From Myxococcaceae bacterium (GTDB lineage: Bacteria; Myxococcota; Myxococcia; Myxococcales; Myxococcaceae), in contig JAEUJQ010000018.1 of assembly GCA_016793095.1 (NCBI GenBank), forward strand, positions 1 through 64,000: a stretch of 64,000 bases of DNA, read 5' to 3'. The notes under the pieces were generated by a model. It saw only the letters and a program-made list of their open reading frames with translations. It had not been told where the DNA came from and ran no database searches. Positions 26,383 through 34,324 of the stretch are shown here, piece by piece (the stretch's first letter is position 1; each line of letters starts with the position of its first letter). The position numbers and the translations under genes are program-made.

Positions 26383-26700
26383 CTCGTCGGCGCGCTCGCT
26401 CTGGTTCGAAGGCCAGCCAGCCGCCCGCGAGTCGCTCGCCTGGGCTGAGCACTGTCACCTCGAGGTAAAACGCCGGCGCTGCTGGCACCTTGAGGTAACA
26501 GGCCGCGAGCCTCCGTCGATTCGCGAGGTTGTGACGCTTCGTCGGGGCGGCGGCTTCACTGCGCCCGGGCCGTGCACCTCGAGGTTCCACTCCGTTTCTC
26601 CCCGACGGCCAGAAGTCCGCCCACCTGCGAGCTGGCACGCGCCGTGCTCATGGCGCCGACATCGCAGGACCGATTCCTTCTGGGGGCACACGTGGATCAG
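26383..26700. other. 318-bp intergenic region before the 5'-nucleotidase gene
   Basis: No convincing gene was found here. A minus-strand open frame covering part of it is compositional only. The region holds three copies of a 10-bp palindrome, listed separately, and must carry the promoter of the downstream lipoprotein gene. I could not place -35/-10 elements. Confidence 0.6.
26457..26585. promoter_or_regulatory. Three copies of the palindrome ACCTCGAGGT
   Basis: ACCTCGAGGT at 26457-26466, ACCTTGAGGT at 26487-26496 and ACCTCGAGGT at 26576-26585. The first two are 30 bp apart, near three helical turns, and share flanks (CACCT[CT]GAGGTAA). They could be operator sites. The core is also common by chance in coding DNA here because CTCGAG is frequent, so confidence is low. 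Confidence 0.35.
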
Positions 26701-28701
26701 ATGACGAAGCGTTTCATGGTGGCGTGCATGGTGGCCGGGGCGTTCCTCGGCTGTGGCGAGAGCACGGTCGCCCTCGGTGGCGAGGAGCAGGACGACGGCA
26801 GCTTCCTCGAGTCGGATCTCGCCGAGCTCTCGTCCGTGCGTGATGGCACCCCGGCGGCGTGCGCGGTGCTCCGGCTCGCGTCGGAGGCCAGCCTCGACGT
26901 GCTCGACAACGCGGCCGCGCTCACCTCGACCTCGGCGAAGGCCATCATCGACGCGCGCAAGGGCCCCGACCGCGTGCTCGGCACCGACGACGACACCTGG
27001 TTCAAGGACCTGCGGGCCCTCGACGCGGTGAAGTACGTCGGGCCATCGACGATGAGGCGGCTGCTCGCCTACACGACGAGCAACTCCGCGTACGCGTGTG
27101 GCTCGGTGAACGTGCAGGTGCTCGCGTTCAACGACTTCCACGGCAACCTGAAGCCGCCCTCCGGGTCGAGCGGGAAGATCACCACCGGCCCCGTGCCCGC
27201 GACGGACTTCGTCGAGGCCGGCGGCGCGGAGTACCTCGCGACGCACCTCAAGGCGCTCGAGGCGACGAACCCGAACACGGTGGTGGTGGCCGCCGGTGAC
27301 GTCATCGGCGCCACGCCGCTCCTGTCGGCGCTGTTCCACGACGAGCCCACCATCGAGTCGATGAACCTGATGGGCCTCGACGTCGCCGCGGTCGGCAACC
27401 ACGAGTTCGACGAGGGCGCGGCCGAGCTGCTCCGCATGCAGCACGGCGGCTGCCACCCGACCGACGGTTGCCAGGACGGCACCCCGTTCGAGGGCGCGAA
27501 GTTCCGCTACCTCGCCGCGAACGTCACGAAGACGGCGACGGGCAAGACGATCCTCCCCTCGTACACCATCAAGCGCTTCGGCGGCGCGAAGGTCGCCTTC
27601 ATCGGGCTCACCCTCGAGGGCACCCCGCTCGTCACCACCGCCTCGGGCGTCGCGGGGCTCGAGTTCGGCGATGAGGCCGACACCATCAACGAGCTCGTGC
27701 CGGTCCTCAAGGGCAAGGGCGTGGAGACCATCGTCGTCCTCATCCACGAGGGCGGCGCGACGACGGGCCTCTACAACGAGTGCGCCGGCATCTCGGGCGC
27801 GCTGTTCAACATCGTCAGCGCGCTCGACCCCGAGGTCGATGCCGTCATCGCGGGCCACACGAACGCCGCGCACAACTGCAACCTGAACGGCCGCATCGTC
27901 ACCAGCGCCGCGGCCTTCGGGCGCATCGTCACCGACCTCGACCTCACCATCGACGAGCTCACCGGCGAGGTGAAGACGATGCAGTCGAACAACGTCATCG
28001 TCACCCGCACCGTGGCGAAGGACGCCGACCAGACCGCGCTCATCAGCCGGTACGAGGGCCTCGCGGCGCCCTTCGCGAACCGGGTGGTGGCGACCATCAC
28101 CGGCGACCTCGTGAAGGCCCCGGCGGCGAGCGGTGAGTCCACCCTCGGCGATGTCATCGCGGACGCCCAGCTCGAGGCGACGCGGGCCAGCGGGAACGCG
28201 GTCGCCGCGTTCATGAACCCGGGCGGCATCCGCACCGATCTGATCGCCTCGCAGATCAGCGGCGGCGAGCTGGTCGGCCAGGTCACCTACGGCGAGGCGT
28301 TCGCGGTGCAGCCGTTCAGCAACAACCTCGTCACCCTGACCGTCACCGGCGCGCAGCTCAAGACGATGCTCGAGCAGCAGTGGCAGCTGGTGGGCGGGGT
28401 GGAGAAGGCGAACATGCTCCAGGTGTCGTCGGGTTTCTCGTACGCGTGGGACTCGACGAAGCCGCTCGGGGACCGCGTGGACGCGGCGAGCCTCACGCTG
28501 AACGGCGCGCCGGTGCAGGCGACCCAGTTCTACCGCATCACGGTGAATTCGTTCCTCGCGGACGGCGGCGACGGGTTCGCCGTTCTCAAGAGCGGCACCG
28601 ACCGGCTCGGCGGCGCCATCGACGTGGACGCGCTCTCGACGTACCTGGCGGCCCGGTCGCCGCTCGCGCCCCCGACGCTCGGCCGCATCACGCGTCGCTG
28701 A
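26701..28701 (+). CDS. 5'-nucleotidase/UshA-type metallophosphatase lipoprotein
   Basis: 666 residues from the ATG at 26701, which opens a signal peptide with lipobox (AFLGC, Cys18). An N-terminal helical segment (about 50-135, LDAVKYVGPSTMRRLL) resembles a helix-hairpin-helix. The metallophosphatase domain has AFNDFHGN, GDVIGATP, GNHEFDEG and AGHTNAAHN, supplying the two-metal site. The C-terminal 5'-nucleotidase domain has NPGGIRTDL and PFSNNLVTL. It should hydrolyse nucleotides or nucleotide sugars outside the inner membrane for phosphate or nucleoside recovery. Single gene with its own upstream region. Confidence 0.92.
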   Translation: MTKRFMVACMVAGAFLGCGESTVALGGEEQDDGSFLESDLAELSSVRDGTPAACAVLRLASEASLDVLDNAAALTSTSAKAIIDARKGPDRVLGTDDDTWFKDLRALDAVKYVGPSTMRRLLAYTTSNSAYACGSVNVQVLAFNDFHGNLKPPSGSSGKITTGPVPATDFVEAGGAEYLATHLKALEATNPNTVVVAAGDVIGATPLLSALFHDEPTIESMNLMGLDVAAVGNHEFDEGAAELLRMQHGGCHPTDGCQDGTPFEGAKFRYLAANVTKTATGKTILPSYTIKRFGGAKVAFIGLTLEGTPLVTTASGVAGLEFGDEADTINELVPVLKGKGVETIVVLIHEGGATTGLYNECAGISGALFNIVSALDPEVDAVIAGHTNAAHNCNLNGRIVTSAAAFGRIVTDLDLTIDELTGEVKTMQSNNVIVTRTVAKDADQTALISRYEGLAAPFANRVVATITGDLVKAPAASGESTLGDVIADAQLEATRASGNAVAAFMNPGGIRTDLIASQISGGELVGQVTYGEAFAVQPFSNNLVTLTVTGAQLKTMLEQQWQLVGGVEKANMLQVSSGFSYAWDSTKPLGDRVDAASLTLNGAPVQATQFYRITVNSFLADGGDGFAVLKSGTDRLGGAIDVDALSTYLAARSPLAPPTLGRITRR

Positions 28702-28848
28702 GTCACCGCTGTCTCACGCCCATTTGCATCGAGCTGCGTTGCTGCGGCCGCCGCACCTCGACGGCATCGATTCAAGCGGGCTCGGCGCGAGCGGCTGGAG
28801 CCGCAGCGCGGTTTCGAATCACGAACGTTGGACCTCGGAGGCTGTGCC

Positions 28849-31713
28849 GTGAAGACGCGTTTCTCTCGAACTGTGGTGGTGGTGGGTGTGTCCGTTCTGC
28901 TGGCCTGTGGCCCGGCACCGAGCGGGTCGGACGGTGGCGCTGGTGGCGGCTCGGCAGCGGGCGGCTCCGCGGCGGGCGGCTCCGCGGCGGGCGGCTCCAC
29001 CGCGGGCGGTTCGACGGCAGGTGGCTCGACGGCGGGCGGCTCGACGGCGGGTGGTTCGACGGGCGGTGGCTCGACGGGCGGTGGCTCGACGGGCGGTGGC
29101 TCGACGGCCGGTGGCTCGACGGCCGGTGGCTCCGCAGGCGGTGGCTCGGCGTCCTTCACCATCACCGCCGTCTCTGCGCGCGTTGGAGGCTGCACTGCGA
29201 CAGTGCAGGCAACGGGCGCCGTCGTTCTCCTCCGCGAGAACCTCAGCAACGTGTGCCTCACGGTAACCGGCACGGGGTTCACCGGCGTCACGGCCGCGAC
29301 GCTTCAGGGGATGGGAGGGGTGCTTGCTTCCACCCTCGGCGCGGTGTCGGCGACCTCCGTCACTCTCACCACGTCCGTCCCCGTCGACATCCTGACGGCG
29401 AGCATGGGCCAGCAGCGGTATCTCGACTTGTGTCTCACGGCCGGCGCGGCGAACCTCGGCTGCACGCGCGCGGTTGAGATTGGCCCCATCACCGCGAGCC
29501 CCTCGGGTCAGGCGGGCGCGCTGGGGACCGAGCTGAGCCCGCTTCCGACCCTCGACGCCGCGCTCGCGGTCGGTGGTGCCGGGAGCACGTTCCAGGTGCT
29601 GGGCCCGACCCCGTGGGGCCCCACCCCGGTGCTGCGCCTGCCGCAGGGCGCATCCCTGCGTGGCGCTGGGAACGCGAACCTGGACGGGCAGTCGAACGCC
29701 TCGCGCGAGCTGCAGCTGCCTCCGGGAGCGACCGTCGCTGGCATCACCTTCACCAACTTCTCGGGGACGGCCCTGCGGACCGTCGTGATGGGCGCCTCCA
29801 CGGCGGACGTCCTCCTTGGAGACGTCGTGCTGTCCGGCAATGGCGTCTCGCTTCACGTCGAAGGGACGCAGGCGTCGTTGATTGGAGCCACCATGGGCGC
29901 CTGCGCGCTGAGAGACGGCACCGGCACGACCGGCATCCTCGTGCGCGGCGCGGGCCAACTCACCGTGCAGAACTGCACCCTCGCGAACAACCGCGGTGAC
30001 GCGATCCGCGTCGAGGCTGGTGGCACCGTGCGGCTCCAGGGCGTTGTCGGCACGTCTCATCTCGCGACGACTGGCATGGCGGGCGATGACGATGGCTATC
30101 TGGTCGTCGAGGGTGGCAGCGCCACCGTCGTCTCGAGCAGCTTCTCGGGCAGCCAGCGCTCGGCCATCGTGGTGAAGGGGACGGGGAACAGCCTCGTGGT
30201 CGGCGGTGGCACCAGCTTCACCACCAACGGCACCATGGGCCAGAGCTACTGCACCGGCATCGCCGTGCTGGGCTCCGGCACGACGCGCGTCGATCGCTCG
30301 CAGGTGATGATGGCGAACACGTTCACGGACAGCTGCGTCGGCGTCTACCGTGCACCCGGCGTCGCCAACGCCGTCACCATCGAAGACAGCACCTTCGTTC
30401 GCACCAACCTGCAGTTCGAGGGCGGCGTGGCCGGCTCGGCCGCGCAGGTCACCGTTCGCCGCTGCACGCTCACGAACCCGCCCAACGCCGCAGGCATCTT
30501 CTTCACCGCGGCCCCATCGGGACTTGCGCTTCTGAGCGTCGAGGACACCACCATCGACGGCGCGGTCGAGCACGGCGTCGCGCTCGTCGGGAGCGTCTCG
30601 GCAACCGTCAGCAGGTCGTCGCCGACCGCCACTTGCCTCGTCCGCGGGAGCGGGAAGTCGGGCGTCTATGCCGCGGCCGGCAGCGTGGCCCCCAACCACG
30701 AGCCCGTCCTCGACATGACCGGCTGCAGGCTCGAGGGCAACGGCTGGTGGGGGCTCGCGATCGAGAACGTGACAAACGCGCCGACGAGCATCGTGAGAAG
30801 CAGCGTCATCGAGGGCAACGGCACGAACCTGATGTCGTCGACGGGCGGCGTGCTGGTCCGCAGCAGCGACCTGCGCCTCCGGCAGTCACCGGTCTCGAAC
30901 AACCGGGGCTATGGCGTTCGCACCGATGAAACGGTGGGCGGAGAGACCGGCACCCTCTACCTGGAAGACACGGAGGTTTCCGGCAACCGCGGCAACGGAG
31001 TCGAGGCCACCTCGGGGGCCGTCGAGGTGACCGGCGTGGTGCCCGTGCGGAACAGCGGGCGCGACGCTGGCGTGACGGGCCACGGCGTCTTCCTTGCTGG
31101 CGCAGCGTTCCGGGTCGACGGCGGACTCCGGCTCGAAGCGAACACTGGCGACGGGCTCTTCGTCGATCGGTCCCAGCCGAAGACCCACACGGTGTCGGGC
31201 CTGGTCGTCGAGAACAACGCAGGTGCCGGCGTGCGACTCGGGAACGTGTCGCTGGCCCCGAGTCCGGCTGCCGCTTCGCTCACCTTGAGCTCCTACGGCA
31301 CTGGGCGGGCAGTGTTCGCGAACAACGCGGGTGGGCACATCGTGGACGACGGCGTTGCCCTCATGGCGGCTCAGAACGTCGAGTGGACGGTGAACGTCGG
31401 GCGGGCGACCGTCTCCGCTACGCCTCCCTTCGTCTCAGTGCGAAACAAGTGGACCCAGGTGAACGTGAACGACGCGATGATCACCCGGCCGCAGACCCCG
31501 ATGACGACCACCTTCTTCTCGTTCCGCGTGGGCACCAGCGCGCCCATGGCGACGAAGACGATCCGGCTCGTCGGCGTGCAGCAGAACGGCGAGGCCTATG
31601 TGGTGCCGTCTCCGGGCAACCGATGCGGGGCGCAGTCCATCGCCTTCCCGGTCACGCCAATGCTGATTCCGTTCATCGAGCTGACGGGTGGTGTGGACTG
31701 CATCGAGCCGTAG
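28849..31713 (+). CDS. Right-handed beta-helix lipoprotein with GGSTA stalk
   Basis: 954 residues. The GTG at 28849 is chosen because GGAGG lies eight bases upstream and it begins a signal peptide with lipobox (VLLAC, Cys20). A Gly-Ser-Thr-Ala stalk follows (about 30-100), then an Ig-like segment and a long parallel beta-helix (about 230-830) with repeated short strands such as LTVQNCTLANNRGDAI and LSVEDTTIDGAVEHGV. Such helices occur in carbohydrate-active enzymes and adhesins; no catalytic residues are recognisable. It is likely a surface-exposed binding protein. Confidence 0.8.
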   Translation: MKTRFSRTVVVVGVSVLLACGPAPSGSDGGAGGGSAAGGSAAGGSAAGGSTAGGSTAGGSTAGGSTAGGSTGGGSTGGGSTGGGSTAGGSTAGGSAGGGSASFTITAVSARVGGCTATVQATGAVVLLRENLSNVCLTVTGTGFTGVTAATLQGMGGVLASTLGAVSATSVTLTTSVPVDILTASMGQQRYLDLCLTAGAANLGCTRAVEIGPITASPSGQAGALGTELSPLPTLDAALAVGGAGSTFQVLGPTPWGPTPVLRLPQGASLRGAGNANLDGQSNASRELQLPPGATVAGITFTNFSGTALRTVVMGASTADVLLGDVVLSGNGVSLHVEGTQASLIGATMGACALRDGTGTTGILVRGAGQLTVQNCTLANNRGDAIRVEAGGTVRLQGVVGTSHLATTGMAGDDDGYLVVEGGSATVVSSSFSGSQRSAIVVKGTGNSLVVGGGTSFTTNGTMGQSYCTGIAVLGSGTTRVDRSQVMMANTFTDSCVGVYRAPGVANAVTIEDSTFVRTNLQFEGGVAGSAAQVTVRRCTLTNPPNAAGIFFTAAPSGLALLSVEDTTIDGAVEHGVALVGSVSATVSRSSPTATCLVRGSGKSGVYAAAGSVAPNHEPVLDMTGCRLEGNGWWGLAIENVTNAPTSIVRSSVIEGNGTNLMSSTGGVLVRSSDLRLRQSPVSNNRGYGVRTDETVGGETGTLYLEDTEVSGNRGNGVEATSGAVEVTGVVPVRNSGRDAGVTGHGVFLAGAAFRVDGGLRLEANTGDGLFVDRSQPKTHTVSGLVVENNAGAGVRLGNVSLAPSPAAASLTLSSYGTGRAVFANNAGGHIVDDGVALMAAQNVEWTVNVGRATVSATPPFVSVRNKWTQVNVNDAMITRPQTPMTTTFFSFRVGTSAPMATKTIRLVGVQQNGEAYVVPSPGNRCGAQSIAFPVTPMLIPFIELTGGVDCIEP
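28933..29152. repeat. 15-bp coding repeat, GGSTA/GGSTG type
   Basis: About fourteen in-frame copies of a 15-bp unit related to GGCGGCTCGACGGCG encode the stalk of the beta-helix lipoprotein. The codon choice differs from the repeat in the 740-5575 gene (here TCGACG, there mostly TCCACG), so the two arrays expanded separately. Confidence 0.85.
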
Positions 31714-31839
31714 CTCGTGCACCGATGCGGCGCGTGAAGCGGGCGCACGGGCTGCACTTCCGAAGTGGGGTCGCATGCAGAAGATTGGCATACAGTGCCT
31801 GGCTTGCTGCAGACCCGCAGCGGTCCGGAGACAGACTTC

Positions 31840-32625
31840 ATGATTGCTGCAGTGTTGTTGTCGGTCGTTTCCGCGAGCGCGGGCCCCGAGAAGGTGGTGG
31901 TGGTGAACCTCACGCCCTCCGAGGCCTCGCTCGAGCGCCTCGCTGCGTCCCTGAGTGAGGTGGTGCTCACGGAGCTGGGACGCTCCAAGGCCATCTCCGT
32001 CATCGGCCAGAACGACGTGGCGGCGATGCTGGGCGTCGAGCGGCAACAGCAGTTGCTGGGCTGCGGCGAGGCTCAGTCGTCGTGCCTCGCCGAGCTGTCC
32101 GGTGCGCTGGGAGCGCCGTGGCTCGTCACCGGGACCGTGGCTCGGCTCGGGAGCGCCTACAGGCTCGACCTCAAGCTGCTCAGCACCGCCGACGGCAAGG
32201 CGGCCTGGCGCGACGGGCAGACGACGCGCAACGACTCCGAGGTGTTCGAGCTGCTCGCTACGATGGTGAAGGGCCTGGTCCGCCACTTCGAACAGAGTCC
32301 GGTGAGTTCGGTCAGCGCCGCGCCCGTCGGCCCATTCGTTCTGATGGGTGCCGGCGCAGTCGTCGCCATCACAGGAGGCGTCCTCTCCGCCCTCGCAGCG
32401 TCCCAGTGGGGGGCGCTGCAGGACCCGAGCTGGCGTGCGACGAGGAGCTGGGTCGAGGTCGAGCAGACGGGGAGCGCCTTCAACCGGAACGTCATCGTTG
32501 GGCCAGTGCTGCTCGGCGCCGGGCTCGCAGCAGCGGCTGGGGGTCTGGTGTGGTGGCTGCTTGGAAAGCCGGCTGTCGCCGTCGTGCCGGCTGCCGGCGC
32601 ATTCGCGGTGGTGGGCTCATGGTGA
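31840..32625 (+). CDS. CsgG/LpoB-like envelope protein with two-helix C-terminal module
   Basis: 261 residues from the ATG at 31840 (GGAG upstream). A signal peptide (MIAAVLLSVVSASAG) is followed by a TolB/CsgG/LpoB-like domain (about 18-150). This includes VERQQQLLGCGEAQSSCLAE, nearly the same as a segment of the C-terminal part of the giant kelch protein (43919-51394). Two membrane helices follow (about 168-190 and 220-245) around a 30-residue loop, ending WWLL and a short tail, as in the PEGA protein at 22546-23481. Its stop overlaps the next gene by seven bases. Role probably in the envelope; ligand unknown. Confidence 0.72.
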   Translation: MIAAVLLSVVSASAGPEKVVVVNLTPSEASLERLAASLSEVVLTELGRSKAISVIGQNDVAAMLGVERQQQLLGCGEAQSSCLAELSGALGAPWLVTGTVARLGSAYRLDLKLLSTADGKAAWRDGQTTRNDSEVFELLATMVKGLVRHFEQSPVSSVSAAPVGPFVLMGAGAVVAITGGVLSALAASQWGALQDPSWRATRSWVEVEQTGSAFNRNVIVGPVLLGAGLAAAAGGLVWWLLGKPAVAVVPAAGAFAVVGSW

Positions 32626-34190
32626 TTCGCGTGAAGCTGGCGGTCTCGTTCGCGGTGTTCCTGGTCGCGTGTCAGTACCGCTTCGACGCGGATGGGGCTG
32701 GCTGTGAAGCGGATGGGGGCTGTCCTTCCGGCTATGCCTGCAGCGCCGAGCGGGTGTGCCGGACCATGCGGACCGATGGTGGGGGTGGGACTGGGGGCGG
32801 CTCGACTGCCGGTGGCTCGACCGGCGGCGGCGCGACCGGCGGCGGCTCGACCGGCGGCGGCGCGACTGCTGGTGGCGCGACTGCCGGTGGCGCGACTGCC
32901 GGTGGCGCGACTGCCGGTGGCGCGACTGCTGGTGGCGCGACTGCCGGTGGCGCGACTGCCGGTGGCGCGACTGCCGGAGGCGCGACTGCTGGTGGCGCGA
33001 CTGCTGGTGGCGCGACTGCTGGTGGCGCGACTGCTGGTGGCGCGACTGCCGGAGGCGCGACTGCTGGTGGCGCGACTGCTGGTGGCGCAACTGGCGGCGG
33101 TTCAGGCGCTTGCACTCCGAACCCCTGCACGGAGCTGAACAAGACGGTGTGCACCGACGTGAGCGGAACTGCCCTGTGCAGCTGCGTGCCGGGTCATGTC
33201 CTCGACCCACTGGCCCGATGCGTCGCTGCGGACGCCGGTCTGTACGAGTCCGCGCTGCTTCTCCACGACAGGGAGGGCGCCTCTGCCATCGCGTGGATCG
33301 ATGGAGCAGGCCTCCAGCGGCTCATGCCGATCATCCCGCCGGCTGACGCGGGGTTGGGCTTCTCCAACTGGCTTCGCGCGAGTGCGGTCATCACCGAACA
33401 GCGCGCCTACGTCCTGTACACGGGCCTGGGCGGAGGCGGCGGTTTCGTCTCCATCAGCACCTCGAGTGGCCAGGCGACCGTGCTCATCCCATCTTTGGCT
33501 TTCTCCGAGTGGGACGAGGTGTTCCCGGTGAGCTGCGCGGAGGCTTCGTGCTACCGGTTCGTCTTCCACAAACGCGCGCCGAGCACGGCCGCCGTCGTCG
33601 ACTTCGTCAACACCGCAGCCCTGGATGGCGGGAGCTGGACGCCGTACCAACGAGACATCATTTCTATCGACGCACCTCACTACACTCACTGGTGGCCGGC
33701 ATCGGTTGGTCGAGCACCCGGCAGCAACTCCGTCATCGGGCTCTACAGTCAGGGCGATGGAGGTGTCGCGACTCTCGAGGTGAACGTCGCAGGCGGCGAC
33801 GCGGGGATGTTCGTTCGAGGCGCTGGGGGCCCGCTCGTCACCGCTTGGGGCAATATGAGTGCTGGCTGGGACATTCTCGCTCCGACCTGGGCCGAGCGAA
33901 GCCCTGGTCCCGTCTTCGCCTATTCACAGGTGCAGACCGGCGCCAACTTCGTCGGGTTCACGGGAGGTGCGGCGAACGTCCTCGCGACCTGGCCGAATGG
34001 CTCGTACGCCTCGTGGCACGACCTCGCGTTCCTCGATAACGAGCTCATCGTCTTCTACCGACGCGACACGGGTGCGTCGGCGTGGGGCCACCTCAACCCG
34101 ACGTTGATGCCGCCGTTTCAGGCGCGAACCGGCACGCTTGGGCTCGATGCAGGCTACGACATGGTCGTCGCCCCGCTGCCCGTGCAGTGA
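32619..34190 (+). CDS. Stalk lipoprotein with EGF-like module
   Basis: 523 residues. The ATG overlaps the stop of the preceding gene, so the two are coupled. Lipobox FLVAC (Cys18), a short Cys-rich cap (GCEADGGCPSGYACSAERVC), then a GGATA/GGSTG stalk of about 115 residues. An EGF-like module follows (CTPNPCTELN, VCTDVSG, CSCVPGHVLD), then a roughly 330-residue domain with beta-propeller-like character (repeated Trp/Gly-rich strands) that I cannot assign. Predicted to be surface-displayed, possibly with the coupled CsgG/LpoB-like protein. Confidence 0.75.
   Translation: MVIRVKLAVSFAVFLVACQYRFDADGAGCEADGGCPSGYACSAERVCRTMRTDGGGGTGGGSTAGGSTGGGATGGGSTGGGATAGGATAGGATAGGATAGGATAGGATAGGATAGGATAGGATAGGATAGGATAGGATAGGATAGGATAGGATAGGATGGGSGACTPNPCTELNKTVCTDVSGTALCSCVPGHVLDPLARCVAADAGLYESALLLHDREGASAIAWIDGAGLQRLMPIIPPADAGLGFSNWLRASAVITEQRAYVLYTGLGGGGGFVSISTSSGQATVLIPSLAFSEWDEVFPVSCAEASCYRFVFHKRAPSTAAVVDFVNTAALDGGSWTPYQRDIISIDAPHYTHWWPASVGRAPGSNSVIGLYSQGDGGVATLEVNVAGGDAGMFVRGAGGPLVTAWGNMSAGWDILAPTWAERSPGPVFAYSQVQTGANFVGFTGGAANVLATWPNGSYASWHDLAFLDNELIVFYRRDTGASAWGHLNPTLMPPFQARTGTLGLDAGYDMVVAPLPVQ
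32776..33108. repeat. 15-bp tandem repeat encoding the GGATA stalk
   Basis: About twenty in-frame copies of GGCGCGACTGCTGGT or close variants (GCCGGT, GCCGGA) encode Gly-Ala-Thr-Ala-Gly. The middle copies are nearly identical, the mark of a recently expanding array. The length is a multiple of three throughout. Confidence 0.9.
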
Positions 34191-34324
34191 GGCATCCCAC
34201 CCGCGCTGAGACCGCGAGCCCCGCAGCTCCCTCGATTGTGCGGAGACGCTGAACGCAGGTGCCCGGCAGTCGGCGAGCCTCCGCGCGTCGAGGCCGGCGC
34301 TCGACCTCAGCAGCGTGGTTCTCG

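Noticed and set aside
26315-26638. 107-residue minus-strand open frame before the nucleotidase gene
   Set aside because: No ribosome site, no recognisable sequence, overlaps the end of the activator gene.
28819-30699. A 626-residue minus-strand open frame opposite the beta-helix lipoprotein
   Set aside because: Composition-driven shadow; no motif, and the sense frame has signal peptide, lipobox and ribosome site.
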